From assembly GCF_026283955.1 (NCBI RefSeq), contig NZ_JAPDPE010000035.1, forward strand, positions 1-40,746: 40,746 bases of DNA. The letters are read 5' to 3'. A program made the translations under genes and the position numbers. The stretch comes from Dyella silvatica. GTDB lineage: Bacteria; Pseudomonadota; Gammaproteobacteria; Xanthomonadales; Rhodanobacteraceae. Below, piece after piece: positions 8,854 to 19,645 of the stretch; the stretch's first letter is position 1; every line of letters begins with the position of its first letter. The notes below the pieces were generated by a model. It was not told the DNA's origin. It worked only from the letters and a program-made list of their open reading frames with translations, and ran no database searches.

Positions 8854-9888
8854 TTACGCTTCGGCAAGAACCTCTTCCGACGCTGAGGCACCCTTGCCGC
8901 CAGTCACCAACAAGCGCTTGCGCAGCTCAAGGTCGACCTCGTTGGCAATGGCGGGGTTGTCGCGCAGGAACTGGCGCACGTTTTCCTTGCCCTGGCCGAT
9001 GCGATCGCCCTTGTAGCTGTACCAGGCGCCCGATTTGTCGATCAGGTTCTGCGCCACGCCCAGCTCGATGATTTCGCCTTCGCGCGAGGTGCCTTCGCCG
9101 TACAGGATTTCGAACTCCGCCTGACGGAATGGCGGCGCCACCTTGTTCTTTACCACCTTGACGCGCGTTTCCGAACCGATCACCTCGTCGCCCTTCTTCA
9201 CCGCGCCAATGCGGCGAATGTCCAGGCGCACCGAAGCATAGAACTTCAAGGCATTACCGCCGGTGGTGGTTTCCGGGCTGCCGAACATCACGCCGATCTT
9301 CATACGAATCTGATTGATGAAGATCACCAGGCAGTTCGATTTCTTGATGTTGGCGGTGAGCTTGCGCAAAGCCTGGCTCATCAGGCGAGCATGCAGACCG
9401 ACGTGGGAATCACCCATTTCGCCTTCGATTTCGGCCTTCGGCGTCAGCGCGGCGACCGAGTCGACCACCACCACGTCTACCGCGCCAGAACGCACCAGCA
9501 TGTCGGCGATTTCCAGCGCCTGCTCGCCGGTATCGGGCTGCGAAACCAGCAAATCGTCCACATTGACGCCCAGCTTTTCGGCATAGCTCGGATCCAGGGC
9601 GTGCTCGGCATCGACGAACGCCGCCGTGCCGCCGGCCTTCTGGCAGGCTGCGATGACTTGCAGGGTCAGGGTGGTTTTACCGGACGATTCCGGGCCGTAG
9701 ATCTCAACCACGCGGCCACGTGGCAGGCCGCCGATGCCAAGGGCAATATCCAGGCCCAGCGAACCGGTGGAGACGGTATCGATTGCCTCGCCGACGCGGT
9801 CACCTAAACGCATGACGGCACCCTTGCCGAACTGCTTTTCGATCTGGCCGAGAGCGGAAGAGAGCGCCTTGCGCTTGTTGTCATCCAT
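8854..9888 (-). CDS. recA: Recombinase RecA
   Basis: This 344-residue protein is a full-length RecA, the ATP-dependent strand-exchange protein of homologous recombination and coprotease of the SOS response. Visible landmarks are the N-terminal helix [20 protein letters not shown], Walker [10 protein letters not shown] (residues 65-73), the Walker B stretch [17 protein letters not shown], the filament and DNA-binding loops [19 protein letters not shown] and [19 protein letters not shown], and a variable C-terminal tail. The start is supported by a GGA-containing stretch just upstream. recX follows on the same strand. I could not find a convincing LexA box in 9889-10011. Confidence 0.98.
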   Translation of the reverse strand: MDDNKRKALSSALGQIEKQFGKGAVMRLGDRVGEAIDTVSTGSLGLDIALGIGGLPRGRVVEIYGPESSGKTTLTLQVIAACQKAGGTAAFVDAEHALDPSYAEKLGVNVDDLLVSQPDTGEQALEIADMLVRSGAVDVVVVDSVAALTPKAEIEGEMGDSHVGLHARLMSQALRKLTANIKKSNCLVIFINQIRMKIGVMFGSPETTTGGNALKFYASVRLDIRRIGAVKKGDEVIGSETRVKVVKNKVAPPFRQAEFEILYGEGTSREGEIIELGVAQNLIDKSGAWYSYKGDRIGQGKENVRQFLRDNPAIANEVDLELRKRLLVTGGKGASASEEVLAEA

Positions 9889-10011
9889 CGTCGTGAATCC
9901 TGGAGTGGCTGTGAATGGAATGCATGATGCCCGGAGTGAATCTCACGGGCTGCGACCTGCTGATTGCAAAGTATCCCACATTGCCGGGCCGGGGCAGCTG
10001 GCGCAGGCTGA

Positions 10012-10521
10012 TTATGCCGTCAGCATATCCCTCACGCCGACGAGCGCCTGCGCCACTGTCTGTCGCCGCACAGCATCACGATCACCAGCAAAAAGAAACA
10101 CTTCCGCGCGGGCATAGCCGCCTCGACGCTTCCAGGCGATCCATACCGTGCCTACCGGCTTGTCTTCACTGCCGCCGCCAGGGCCTGCAATACCAGTAAC
10201 CGCCACGGCCACGCCGGCCCCGGTGACCAGTGCGCCGGAAACCATTTCCATCGCCGTCTCACGGCTTACCGCCCCATGCACTTCAAGTGTTTGCGGGCGC
10301 ACGCCAAGCAGCGCCTGCTTGGCCTCGTAGCTATAGGCGACGATGCCGCAATCGAACCAATCGGAGGAACCGGCGATATCCGTCGCCGCCTTGGCAATCC
10401 AGCCGCCAGTGCAGCTTTCTGCGGTAACCAGGCGTTCACGCGAAGTGCGCAACAGCACGCCCAGCGCCTGAGCAAGGGACTCTAAATCAGCATCGGTAGG
10501 AACATGGGCAAGCACAGACAT
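10012..10521 (-). CDS. pncC: Nicotinamide-nucleotide amidohydrolase (PncC/CinA C-terminal family)
   Basis: The 169-residue protein corresponds to the stand-alone CinA C-terminal domain, which deamidates NMN to nicotinate mononucleotide in pyridine nucleotide recycling. The motifs seen are VTAESCTGGWIAKAATD near residue 35, DCGIVAYSYEAKQALLGV, GAVSRETAMEMV, and AVAVTGIAGPGGGSEDKPVG with the Gly-rich active-site loop. I place the start at 10521 (MSVLAHVPTDADLE); the open frame continues far upstream into the mutS leader but that extension has no family similarity. The pncC (ygaD)-recA-recX order is conserved in gammaproteobacteria, which supports the call. Confidence 0.93.
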   Translation of the reverse strand: MSVLAHVPTDADLESLAQALGVLLRTSRERLVTAESCTGGWIAKAATDIAGSSDWFDCGIVAYSYEAKQALLGVRPQTLEVHGAVSRETAMEMVSGALVTGAGVAVAVTGIAGPGGGSEDKPVGTVWIAWKRRGGYARAEVFLFAGDRDAVRRQTVAQALVGVRDMLTA

Positions 10522-10608
10522 CGTGGGGACCAGATAAGTCAACGGGGATAGACATGGTTGTAGCGGAAATCGCCGCAGCTGTCTGCGCTGCCTACGCCGT
10601 GCAAACCC

Positions 10609-10645
10609 GGCGAGGGTGAACCACAATACGCAGCTCACCCTCGCC
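10609..10645. promoter_or_regulatory. 11-bp inverted repeat in the mutS leader
   Basis: GGCGAGGGTGA and TCACCCTCGCC are perfect complements separated by 15 nt. The right arm ends 11 nt before the mutS ATG at 10657, just upstream of the weak ribosome-binding stretch TGGA. It could be an operator in the pncC-mutS divergent region or a leader hairpin affecting mutS translation. Confidence 0.5.
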
Positions 10646-10656
10646 AGCCTGGATAC

Positions 10657-13167
<2,511 letters not shown>

Positions 13168-13179
13168 CAGCGAGGCAAC

Positions 13180-13210
13180 AAAACCCTCCCCCAGGGATTG
13201 GGGGGAGGGT
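13180..13210 (-). terminator. Terminator hairpin between mutS and the GST gene
   Basis: ACCCTCCCCC and GGGGGAGGGT form a strong GC stem with an 8-nt loop. On the minus strand it is followed directly by TTTTGTTG, so it best serves the GST gene ending at 13244. It may also stop mutS transcripts on the plus strand, where no T tract is seen. Confidence 0.75.
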
Positions 13211-13243
13211 GTGCCGTAAAACCCTCGTCCCTTACCGGCAAAA

Positions 13244-13873
13244 TCAAGCCGCAACTGGAACCGGGGTTGGAAAAGGCTCACGCCATGCTGGCAGCTCCAT
13301 TAGCTGATCGTGCCAACGAATCACATGATTAAAGCCTTCCAACGGCAGCTTAGCCTCTTTCGCCCATGGCAGCGCGGTAGCCACCGCAAAATCGGCAATG
13401 CTGAGTTTCTCCGCCACCAAATAGCGGCGGTTGGCCAGATGGGCATCGAGCACGCCGGCAAAGCGCTTGAAGAACTTGTTCGCTTCCGCCACAGCATGCG
13501 CATCCGTATCGCCCAAGCCCAAAAGCTGTTTGATGTAGTTCTCGAAATACAGCATGCCGCCATGACGCGAAAAATGCGATAAATCCCACGACAACCAACG
13601 CATCACTTCCACCTGCTGAGCACTATCGCGCGGCCACAGATCCGAGCCGGCCTTCACTGCAAGATGCGTCATGATCGCCGCACTCTCCCACAGCCGCAGA
13701 TCGCCATCGATCAGCAAGGGTGTTTTGCCATTGGGATTCTGCGCCAGGTAATCCGCTTTCATGTGCTCGCCGCGAGCCAGGTCAACCCGTACAAAATCCA
13801 CCGGCGAACCGAGGTATTTAGCGACCGCACAAGCCTTGCGCGGATTGAGCGTTTCTGAGTAGTAAAGCTTCAT
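13244..13873 (-). CDS. Glutathione S-transferase family protein
   Basis: The 209-residue protein has the two-domain cytosolic GST layout. A thioredoxin-like N-terminal domain (MKLYYSETLNPRKACAVAKYL, residues 1-21) carries the cis-proline motif NPNGKTPLL and the glutathione-contacting LWESAAIMTHL. An all-helical C-terminal domain has the conserved LSIADFAVATALPW near residue 157. GSTs conjugate glutathione to electrophiles or act as peroxidases or isomerases; the substrate cannot be read from the sequence. It is transcribed divergently from a TetR-type gene across a 120-bp gap with an 18-bp palindrome, so the neighbour probably represses it in response to a toxic small molecule. Confidence 0.88.
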   Translation of the reverse strand: MKLYYSETLNPRKACAVAKYLGSPVDFVRVDLARGEHMKADYLAQNPNGKTPLLIDGDLRLWESAAIMTHLAVKAGSDLWPRDSAQQVEVMRWLSWDLSHFSRHGGMLYFENYIKQLLGLGDTDAHAVAEANKFFKRFAGVLDAHLANRRYLVAEKLSIADFAVATALPWAKEAKLPLEGFNHVIRWHDQLMELPAWREPFPTPVPVAA

Positions 13874-13933
13874 ACAGCTATCTCCTGAGGGAACTGACGT
13901 GAAGTAATCCTGGCCAGTTTGTCAGCAAGCAAC

Positions 13934-13951
13934 ATATGTTCAAGAACATAT
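13934..13951. promoter_or_regulatory. 18-bp palindromic operator candidate for the TetR regulator
   Basis: ATATGTTCAAGAACATAT is a perfect 8-bp inverted repeat with a 2-bp centre. It sits roughly midway in the gap between the divergent GST (start 13873) and TetR-type (start 13994) genes. The length, symmetry and position are those of a typical TetR-family operator that controls both genes. Confidence 0.75.
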
Positions 13952-13993
13952 TCTGATGACCCGCTAGGCTTATGCGGTCACCGGGAGCGAACC

Positions 13994-14596
13994 ATGCCTT
14001 ACACCACCGAGCACAAGCAGAAAACACGGGAACGCATCGTGGAATGCGCACGCGAACTGTTCAATCGCAAGGGCTTTGTCAGCGTCTCTATCGACGAAAT
14101 CATGGGCCATGCCGGCCTCACTCGCGGCGGCTTCTACAACCACTTCAAGACCAAGGAAGATTTGTTCACCGAAGCGGTCAATGCCTACCAGAACTTCAAT
14201 CCCGCCGATCGCTGGGAAGAGGTGGACTTTGACCCCTCACAACGTGGCAAGGCCTTTGCTCAACAAATGATCCGCGCCTATTTGTCGCGTTCACATCTGG
14301 ACGATATCGATAACCATTGCCCGATGATCGCCCTACCCTCTGACGCGGCCAGGGCCAGTCCACGCGTGAAACAGGCTTATCACAACCTGCTCGAGCGCAT
14401 GGCGGGCATTTTTGCCTGTGGCCTGCCCGCGGATCAGCCCGATGAACGGCCAGCGGACAAGGCACGTCAACGAGGGCTCGCCGTCGCGGCGCTATGTGTC
14501 GGCGGCATGGTGCTGGCCCGCACTTTCGACGACGAAGCATTTCGCAACGAAATCCGCGAAGCTACTCAGGCGCTCGCTTTGGAGCTGATCGGCTAA
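13994..14596 (+). CDS. TetR/AcrR family transcriptional regulator
   Basis: The 200-residue protein has an N-terminal TetR helix-turn-helix at about residues 9-56: the region containing RERIVECARELFNRKGF, VSIDEIMGHAGLTRGGFYNHF and KTKEDLFTEAV. A helical ligand-binding domain follows, with ending RTFDDEAFRNEIREATQALA. The start at 13994 is supported by GGGAG 7-11 nt upstream; earlier in-frame ATG codons lie inside the operator region. Divergence from a GST gene suggests that it senses an electrophile or other toxic compound and represses both genes. The inducer is unknown. Confidence 0.9.
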   Translation: MPYTTEHKQKTRERIVECARELFNRKGFVSVSIDEIMGHAGLTRGGFYNHFKTKEDLFTEAVNAYQNFNPADRWEEVDFDPSQRGKAFAQQMIRAYLSRSHLDDIDNHCPMIALPSDAARASPRVKQAYHNLLERMAGIFACGLPADQPDERPADKARQRGLAVAALCVGGMVLARTFDDEAFRNEIREATQALALELIG

Positions 14597-14614
14597 ACGC
14601 CGATCAGCAACCTA

Positions 14615-15598
14615 TCAACGATCGATACCGTGCTGGCGCAGTACATCGGAAATATCGAAACGCCAGATATTGCGTGAGCCATTCAACGGCGAGTTCAGCG
14701 TTTTCTGCATCGACTCGTAGCTATCGCGCGGCTTGGGAAAATGCATTTCATCGCGACGCGAACTCGATACATACAGTTCGCCAAAAGCTCGCCCCAGCGA
14801 AGGCGCATTTTCCAGCGCCGCGCTGTTCACATCGCCACCCAGGTGTTCGGGTTTACCCCAGTGCCCATCGGGCTGGCGAAACACGATGTAGATATCGGCC
14901 CGACCCAGCGAATCGCCCTCATCACCGGCATACACCAGATAACGCTCATCGGGATCGATACCCGGATCCATCCGGTTGTTCTTGATATCGCCAAGATCCA
15001 GTCGCTCCGGCGCGGCAAAACCGTCGCCACGACGCTTCGCCACGTAGATCTGATAAGCGTTGCCGGCATCTTCGCGATGGGCGGAAAAATACAGGTTGCC
15101 GTTCTTGGCCACCGACGGGTTGTAAACCATCGGCACACGATTCAATTCGCCATCGATATGTACCGGCGCACCCCAGCTTCCGTCCTTTTGACGCTCTACG
15201 TACCAGAGGTTGGCACCGGAAAAATGCTGGCCGCCCATCTCGGCCAGCAGCGGTGCATCACCGGGCTTGACCGGCCGGTTAGAGACGAAAAACAAGCGCT
15301 TGCCATCCGGCGACAGGGCTGGCTCCGAGTCATGCCATTCACCTGAAAACGAGGCCACCTGCGGCGTCGACCATGTCGTGCCATGGCGATGCGACTCGAG
15401 AATCGTCGTATCCGATTCGCTGAAATCCGAACGCATGAAATAAAGGGTATTACCATCCGGCGTGAACGTTGCCGATGTCTCCTGCAGCCCGGTCGAGACC
15501 ACCCCGGAACCAAACAGCTCACCCGCAGAGGCCGCAGAGGCCGCCGTCAATGCCAGGGCGATCAAGAGTGCCGAACCAAGTCTGTTGAACAACATCAT
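14615..15598 (-). CDS. Exported PD40 (WD40-like) beta-propeller protein
   Basis: This 327-residue protein starts with a clear signal peptide (MLFNRLGSALLIALALTAA, residues 2-20, with an ASA cleavage-type end). At least four TolB-type PD40 repeats follow, each with the signature of an aromatic or Leu pair after DG: TFTPDGNTLYFMRSD, ALSPDGKRLFFVSNR, SVAKNGNLYFSAHRE and GIDPDERYLVYAGDE. It is expected in the periplasm. Such proteins are often binding or scaffold propellers; no catalytic motif is visible and no function is assigned. The start at 15598 (an ATGATG pair) has GAGGAG upstream. It converges with the TetR-type gene, ending 18 bp away. Confidence 0.8.
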   Translation of the reverse strand: MMLFNRLGSALLIALALTAASAASAGELFGSGVVSTGLQETSATFTPDGNTLYFMRSDFSESDTTILESHRHGTTWSTPQVASFSGEWHDSEPALSPDGKRLFFVSNRPVKPGDAPLLAEMGGQHFSGANLWYVERQKDGSWGAPVHIDGELNRVPMVYNPSVAKNGNLYFSAHREDAGNAYQIYVAKRRGDGFAAPERLDLGDIKNNRMDPGIDPDERYLVYAGDEGDSLGRADIYIVFRQPDGHWGKPEHLGGDVNSAALENAPSLGRAFGELYVSSSRRDEMHFPKPRDSYESMQKTLNSPLNGSRNIWRFDISDVLRQHGIDR

Positions 15599-15944
15599 CT
15601 ACCGACTCCTCGATGCGCCCTGCTGCTGCGCGAAGTGCGCATCCTCTTGCACATCGCCTGCCATTGCATATGCCATTCGTTCCCCCTACTCCGATCCATC
15701 CGAGGTCTCAGCCATGCCGGTCGTGAACTCTGTGCATACGACCCGGTCGTTACCCTGATCGAATTCACCGCGCAGCCAGCCCATCTATAGGCACCAGCAG
15801 GCAGAGAACAAGCTATTGATAGCCACTGACTATGAACTAGATTGAATCAATCGAATTCACTCCATGCCTTCATATGCGTACATTGACCCTCGCACCCCGT
15901 CGCCAGCCCCCTTTGTCACTCAGTAGCCAGCAAGGAACCCAGCC
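15599..15944. promoter_or_regulatory. Divergent intergenic region upstream of katA
   Basis: This 346-bp gap has no convincing gene. Two operator-like elements are visible. ATAG-N7-CTAT at 15819-15833 matches one half of the OxyR tetranucleotide pattern. GATTGAATCAATC at 15840-15852 is a perfect 13-bp palindrome. They lie 93-126 bp upstream of katA. The other OxyR half at the expected spacing is poor, so peroxide control is only suggested. The katA ribosome-binding site AAGGA is at 15932-15936. Confidence 0.45.
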
Positions 15945-17387
15945 ATGAGCAGCGATCGCAAAACCCTCACTACCGCCGCAGGCGCGCCGATTTCCGACAA
16001 TCAGAACAGCCTCACCGCCGGCCCGCGTGGCCCGCTGCTGGTGCAGGATCATCAACTGTTCGAAAAGCACGCTCATTTCAACCGCGAGCGCATTCCCGAG
16101 CGCGTGGTGCATGCCAAGGGTTCGGCGGCGCTCGGCACGCTAAGCATTACCCACGACATCACCCGTTACTCACTGGCCAAGGTATTCAAGCCGGGCAGCA
16201 AAACCCCGTTGTTGCTGCGTTTCTCTACCGTGGCTGGTGAACGTGGCGCGGCCGACGCCGAACGCGACGTACGCGGCTTCGCTTTGAAGTTCTATACCGA
16301 AGAAGGCAATTGGGACCTGGTCGGCAACAACACGCCGGTATTTTTTGTGCGTGACCCGTATAAATTTCCTGACTTCATCCATACGCAGAAGCGTGATCCG
16401 CGCAGCAATATGCGCAATGCGACGGCGATGTGGGATTTCTGGTCGCTGTCGCCCGAATCGCTGCATCAAGTCACCATCTTGATGAGCGACCGCGGCCTGC
16501 CCGCCAGTCTGCGTCACATTGATGGTTTCGGCAGTCACACCTACAGTTTCTGGAACGAGGCGGGTGAGCGGCACTGGGTGAAATTCCATTTCAAGACCCA
16601 GCAAGGCATCAAGAACTGGACCAACGAGCACGCGGCCAAAGTCATCGGTGACGATCGCGAATCGCATCAGCGTGACTTGTACGAAGCGATCGAGCGCAAA
16701 GAGTTCCCGCGCTGGACCATGTACGTGCAGGTGATGCCAGAGGCCGATGCCGAGAAAACCTCGTACAACCCATTCGACCTGACCAAGATCTGGCCGCACA
16801 AGGACTACCCGCTGATCGAAGTGGGCGTACTGGAACTCAATCAGAATCCAGAGAACTACCACGCTGAGGTCGAGCAATCGAGCTTCTCGCCGGCCAACGT
16901 GGTACCCGGAATCAGCCATAGCCCAGACAAGATGCTGCAGTTCCGCATCTTCTCGTATGCCGATGCGGCGCGTTACCGCCTTGGTGGCAACCACGAGCAG
17001 TTGCCGGTCAACCGCCCGCGTTGCCCGATGCACAACTATTATCGCGATGGCGCCATGCGTTTCGACGGTAACGGCGGCGGCAGCGTCAACTACGAGCCCA
17101 ACTCGTTCGGCGGCCCGGTGGAAGATCCGTCGGTAAAAGAGCCGCCGCTGAAAATCTCCGGCGACGCCGATCGCTACAACCACCGCGATGGCAACGATGA
17201 CTACAGCCAGGCTGGCGATCTGTTCCGCCTGATGAGCGCCGACCAGAAGCAGCAATTGTTCGGCAATATTGCCGCGGCGATGCACGGCGTACCCGAAGAA
17301 ATCGTGCGCCGGCAGCTGGGTCACTTCGCCAAAGCCGACAAGGCTTATGCCGAAGGCGTGGCAAAAGCGTTGGGGCTCAAGCTCTGA
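15945..17387 (+). CDS. katA: Catalase (small-subunit, clade 3, haem)
   Basis: The 480-residue monofunctional catalase dismutates hydrogen peroxide to water and oxygen. The active-site His lies in [17 protein letters not shown] (near residue 55), followed by [20 protein letters not shown] and the distal Asn in [15 protein letters not shown]. The proximal haem ligand Tyr is in [14 protein letters not shown], near residue 337. The C-terminus stops soon after the core, as in clade 3 KatA enzymes, and there is no flavodoxin-like extension. No signal peptide is seen, so a cytoplasmic location is likely. AAGGA upstream of the ATG supports the start. A strong terminator follows. Confidence 0.96.
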   Translation: MSSDRKTLTTAAGAPISDNQNSLTAGPRGPLLVQDHQLFEKHAHFNRERIPERVVHAKGSAALGTLSITHDITRYSLAKVFKPGSKTPLLLRFSTVAGERGAADAERDVRGFALKFYTEEGNWDLVGNNTPVFFVRDPYKFPDFIHTQKRDPRSNMRNATAMWDFWSLSPESLHQVTILMSDRGLPASLRHIDGFGSHTYSFWNEAGERHWVKFHFKTQQGIKNWTNEHAAKVIGDDRESHQRDLYEAIERKEFPRWTMYVQVMPEADAEKTSYNPFDLTKIWPHKDYPLIEVGVLELNQNPENYHAEVEQSSFSPANVVPGISHSPDKMLQFRIFSYADAARYRLGGNHEQLPVNRPRCPMHNYYRDGAMRFDGNGGGSVNYEPNSFGGPVEDPSVKEPPLKISGDADRYNHRDGNDDYSQAGDLFRLMSADQKQQLFGNIAAAMHGVPEEIVRRQLGHFAKADKAYAEGVAKALGLKL

Positions 17388-17434
17388 GTAAACGCTGAGC
17401 GCGACTAGCCAATTCGGCTGGTGAACAAGCCAGC

Positions 17435-17467
17435 AAAAGCCCCGGCACAGCATGCCGGGGCTTTTTT
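17435..17467. terminator. Bidirectional rho-independent terminator
   Basis: AGCCCCGGCA and TGCCGGGGCT form a perfect 10-bp stem with a 5-nt loop. It is followed by a run of six T on the plus strand and preceded by four A. It separates the convergent katA and oxidoreductase (ending at 17475) genes and can serve both. Confidence 0.92.
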
Positions 17468-17474
17468 CGTGGCA

Positions 17475-18494
17475 CTACAGCGCGACGGGCTGACCAGTTT
17501 GCCGCGACTCGCGCAAGGCGATGGCGATACGGGTCGCCTCGGCGGCATCCTCCAGCGTCAGATCGAACGGCGTGCCATCGAGCACCGCATCGACAAAATG
17601 CACGCAGTGCGCGTGGAACGCCTCGCTGAAACGCTCGAAAAAACTGGGCGTGGACAGGCTGCGTACGCCATAGGCGTCGGCGATTTCCAGCCGGTCCAGC
17701 CGTGGATTGCGCCCCACGCTCAGCTTGCCCGCGGTGCCGATGATGTCGGTGTGGGTATCGTGGCCATGGGCCTGGGTCCGCGAGGCATAAAACATCGCCA
17801 TGCTGCCATCGACGAATTCACAAACAGCAGCACCATTGTCGATATCGCCGATAGCCTCCAATGGCGGATACATCGCCACCGTGCCGATCGCATAAACCCG
17901 CTTGGCCGCCGGGCGGCCCAGCAACCAGCGCGCGAGATCGATATCGTGCACGCTGCAATCAAGGAACAAACCGCCGCTGGACGGCGCGAACTTGACGAAG
18001 GCTCCGCTGGGATCGAGTAAATCGGCGGTCTGCGAATACACCATGAAAGGCTTGCCGATACCGCCCGCCTCGATATGCGCCTTGGCCTCGCGATAACTGG
18101 CATCGAAGTGTCGCACGAAACCTACCATGGCACGGTGCACCGGATGTTGTCTGGCATGCTCCACCACGCGACGACACGTCGGCAGATCCAGCGATAACGG
18201 CTTCTCGCAAAACACATGCTTGCCGGCATCCAGCGCCTGCTCGATCTGCTCGGCATGCAACGACGTCGGCGTTACCAGGAATACCGCGTCCAGCTCGGCG
18301 TCGGCCAACATTGCTGTGTAATCGGCATAGCTGCGCGACACCGCCAGCGCGTCGCGCGCCCATTGCTGCTCTTCTTCGATCGGGCTGCACACTGCATCCA
18401 GGCGTGCACGCGGCACGCTGCGTGCCAGGTTTTCGGCATAGCGACGACCGAGGCGGCCCAGACCAGCCAGGCCGATGCGCAGAATCTTGCTCAT
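17475..18494 (-). CDS. Gfo/Idh/MocA-family oxidoreductase (second inositol-type dehydrogenase)
   Basis: The 339-residue protein has an N-terminal NAD(P)-binding Rossmann fold (IGLAGLGRLGRRYAENLAR, residues 6-24), the family lysine in HVFCEKPLSLDL, and a C-terminal domain with the DxxxH pair in LFLDCSVHDIDLARWLLG. These match the catalytic Lys, Asp and His of inositol dehydrogenases. It is the last gene of the minus-strand rpiR-iolG group. It may therefore oxidise another inositol isomer such as scyllo-inositol, or interconvert inososes, feeding the same pathway. The substrate is inferred from context only. The start at 18494 gives MSKILRIGLAG; the frame is open further upstream without similarity. 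Confidence 0.85.
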   Translation of the reverse strand: MSKILRIGLAGLGRLGRRYAENLARSVPRARLDAVCSPIEEEQQWARDALAVSRSYADYTAMLADAELDAVFLVTPTSLHAEQIEQALDAGKHVFCEKPLSLDLPTCRRVVEHARQHPVHRAMVGFVRHFDASYREAKAHIEAGGIGKPFMVYSQTADLLDPSGAFVKFAPSSGGLFLDCSVHDIDLARWLLGRPAAKRVYAIGTVAMYPPLEAIGDIDNGAAVCEFVDGSMAMFYASRTQAHGHDTHTDIIGTAGKLSVGRNPRLDRLEIADAYGVRSLSTPSFFERFSEAFHAHCVHFVDAVLDGTPFDLTLEDAAEATRIAIALRESRQTGQPVAL

Positions 18495-18616
18495 GTGGGG
18501 TTCTCTGCTTGCGAGGATGTCGAGTGCCTGTGGTTCATGTGTATAGGGCCCAAGTGCATGGAGTTCGAGCGCGCCTGATGCCGCCATCGCCGAAGTGCCG
18601 CAGCCGCTTTGGCGGC

Positions 18617-19645
18617 TCAGATCGCGCAGTCCAATGCCTTGCCTTCGCGCCAGGAACGCGTCGCCAGCTCGGCCAGTTCCAAGGCCTTGATGCCATCCTC
18701 GATCGTGGTACGCACTGGCGTGCCATGGGTCAAGGCATCGAAGAAGTGCTCGATTTCCAGCGCGTAGGCCGCGCGGTATCGTTCCAGAAAAAAGGCTTCG
18801 GGTTTATCGCTGCTGATCGCCTGCTCGCCCCATGCCACGACCTCGGTCGGGCGTACGTTACCCGCCTGCAACAAACCCTTGCTGCCGAGCACTTCAAAGC
18901 GCTGGTCGTAGCCATAAGCTGCGCGGCGCGAGGTGTTGATCTGGCATAACGCGCCGTCGCGGGTACGTAAGGTGACCGCGGTATGCGACACATCGCCGGC
19001 AGCGGCCACTTCGGGCAAGTTCGGGCAGCCGCCGGTAGCATGCAGGCTGACCGCCTCGCCACCGAGAATCCAGCGAAAAATGTCGAAGTCATGAATCAGC
19101 ATGTCTTTGAACACACCGCCCGAATGCGCGATGTAGGAGGCAGGCGGCGGCGACGGATCGCGACTGGTGATCACCAGCATTTCCGCCTGACCGATCTCAC
19201 CCGCCTCAAGGCGCTGCTTGAGCGCAGCGAAGGTCGGATCAAAACGCCGCTGGAAGCCGATCATGCAAGTGACGCCCGCTTGCTTTACCGCCGCCGCGCA
19301 GGCACGTGCGCGCTCGACATCGAGATCTACCGGTTTTTCGCAGAAGATCGCCTTGCCAGCTGCGGCGGCGCGCTGGATTAAGTCCGCATGCGTATCGGTG
19401 CTTGAGCCGATCACCACCGCGCCCACCGCCGGATCAGCCAGCGCCGCGTCCACCGAGGCGGTTTGTGCGCCATGTCTGGCCGCCAGCGCCGTGGCCGAGG
19501 GTGCATGCACATCGACCACGTAGCGCAGCCTGGCCCGCGGGTGCCGCGCCACATTGCCGGCGTGAATCGTACCAATGCGGCCAGCGCCGAACATCGCTAC
19601 CTCGATGATGCCTGCCTGCCCTGCCACTGCTTGAAATTCAGTCAT
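18617..19645 (-). CDS. iolG: Inositol 2-dehydrogenase
   Basis: This 342-residue Gfo/Idh/MocA protein would oxidise myo-inositol to 2-keto-myo-inositol (scyllo-inosose) with NAD+, the first step of the pathway. The Rossmann motif is VAMFGAGRIGTIHAGNVAR near residue 17. The catalytic lysine lies in AIFCEKPVDLD, the substrate region in GFQRRFDPTF, and the Asp/His pair in FKDMLIHDFDIFRWILGG, all close to IolG/IdhA sequences. The start at 19645 has GGAG upstream, and that start overlaps the last codons of the rpiR gene by 8 nt, so the two are translationally coupled. Its neighbours are the regulator upstream, a second dehydrogenase downstream and the iolCDEBA genes on the opposite strand. Confidence 0.93.
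   Translation of the reverse strand: MTEFQAVAGQAGIIEVAMFGAGRIGTIHAGNVARHPRARLRYVVDVHAPSATALAARHGAQTASVDAALADPAVGAVVIGSSTDTHADLIQRAAAAGKAIFCEKPVDLDVERARACAAAVKQAGVTCMIGFQRRFDPTFAALKQRLEAGEIGQAEMLVITSRDPSPPPASYIAHSGGVFKDMLIHDFDIFRWILGGEAVSLHATGGCPNLPEVAAAGDVSHTAVTLRTRDGALCQINTSRRAAYGYDQRFEVLGSKGLLQAGNVRPTEVVAWGEQAISSDKPEAFFLERYRAAYALEIEHFFDALTHGTPVRTTIEDGIKALELAELATRSWREGKALDCAI

Noticed and set aside
9889..10011. LexA/SOS box upstream of recA
   Set aside because: I looked for CTGT-N8-ACAG and for the TTAGTAGTAATACTACTAA-type xanthomonad box and saw no convincing match.
16170..17453. Long open frame (427 codons) antisense to katA
   Set aside because: Mirror frame of a highly conserved GC-rich gene. 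It has no recognisable domain, and it overlaps the terminator.
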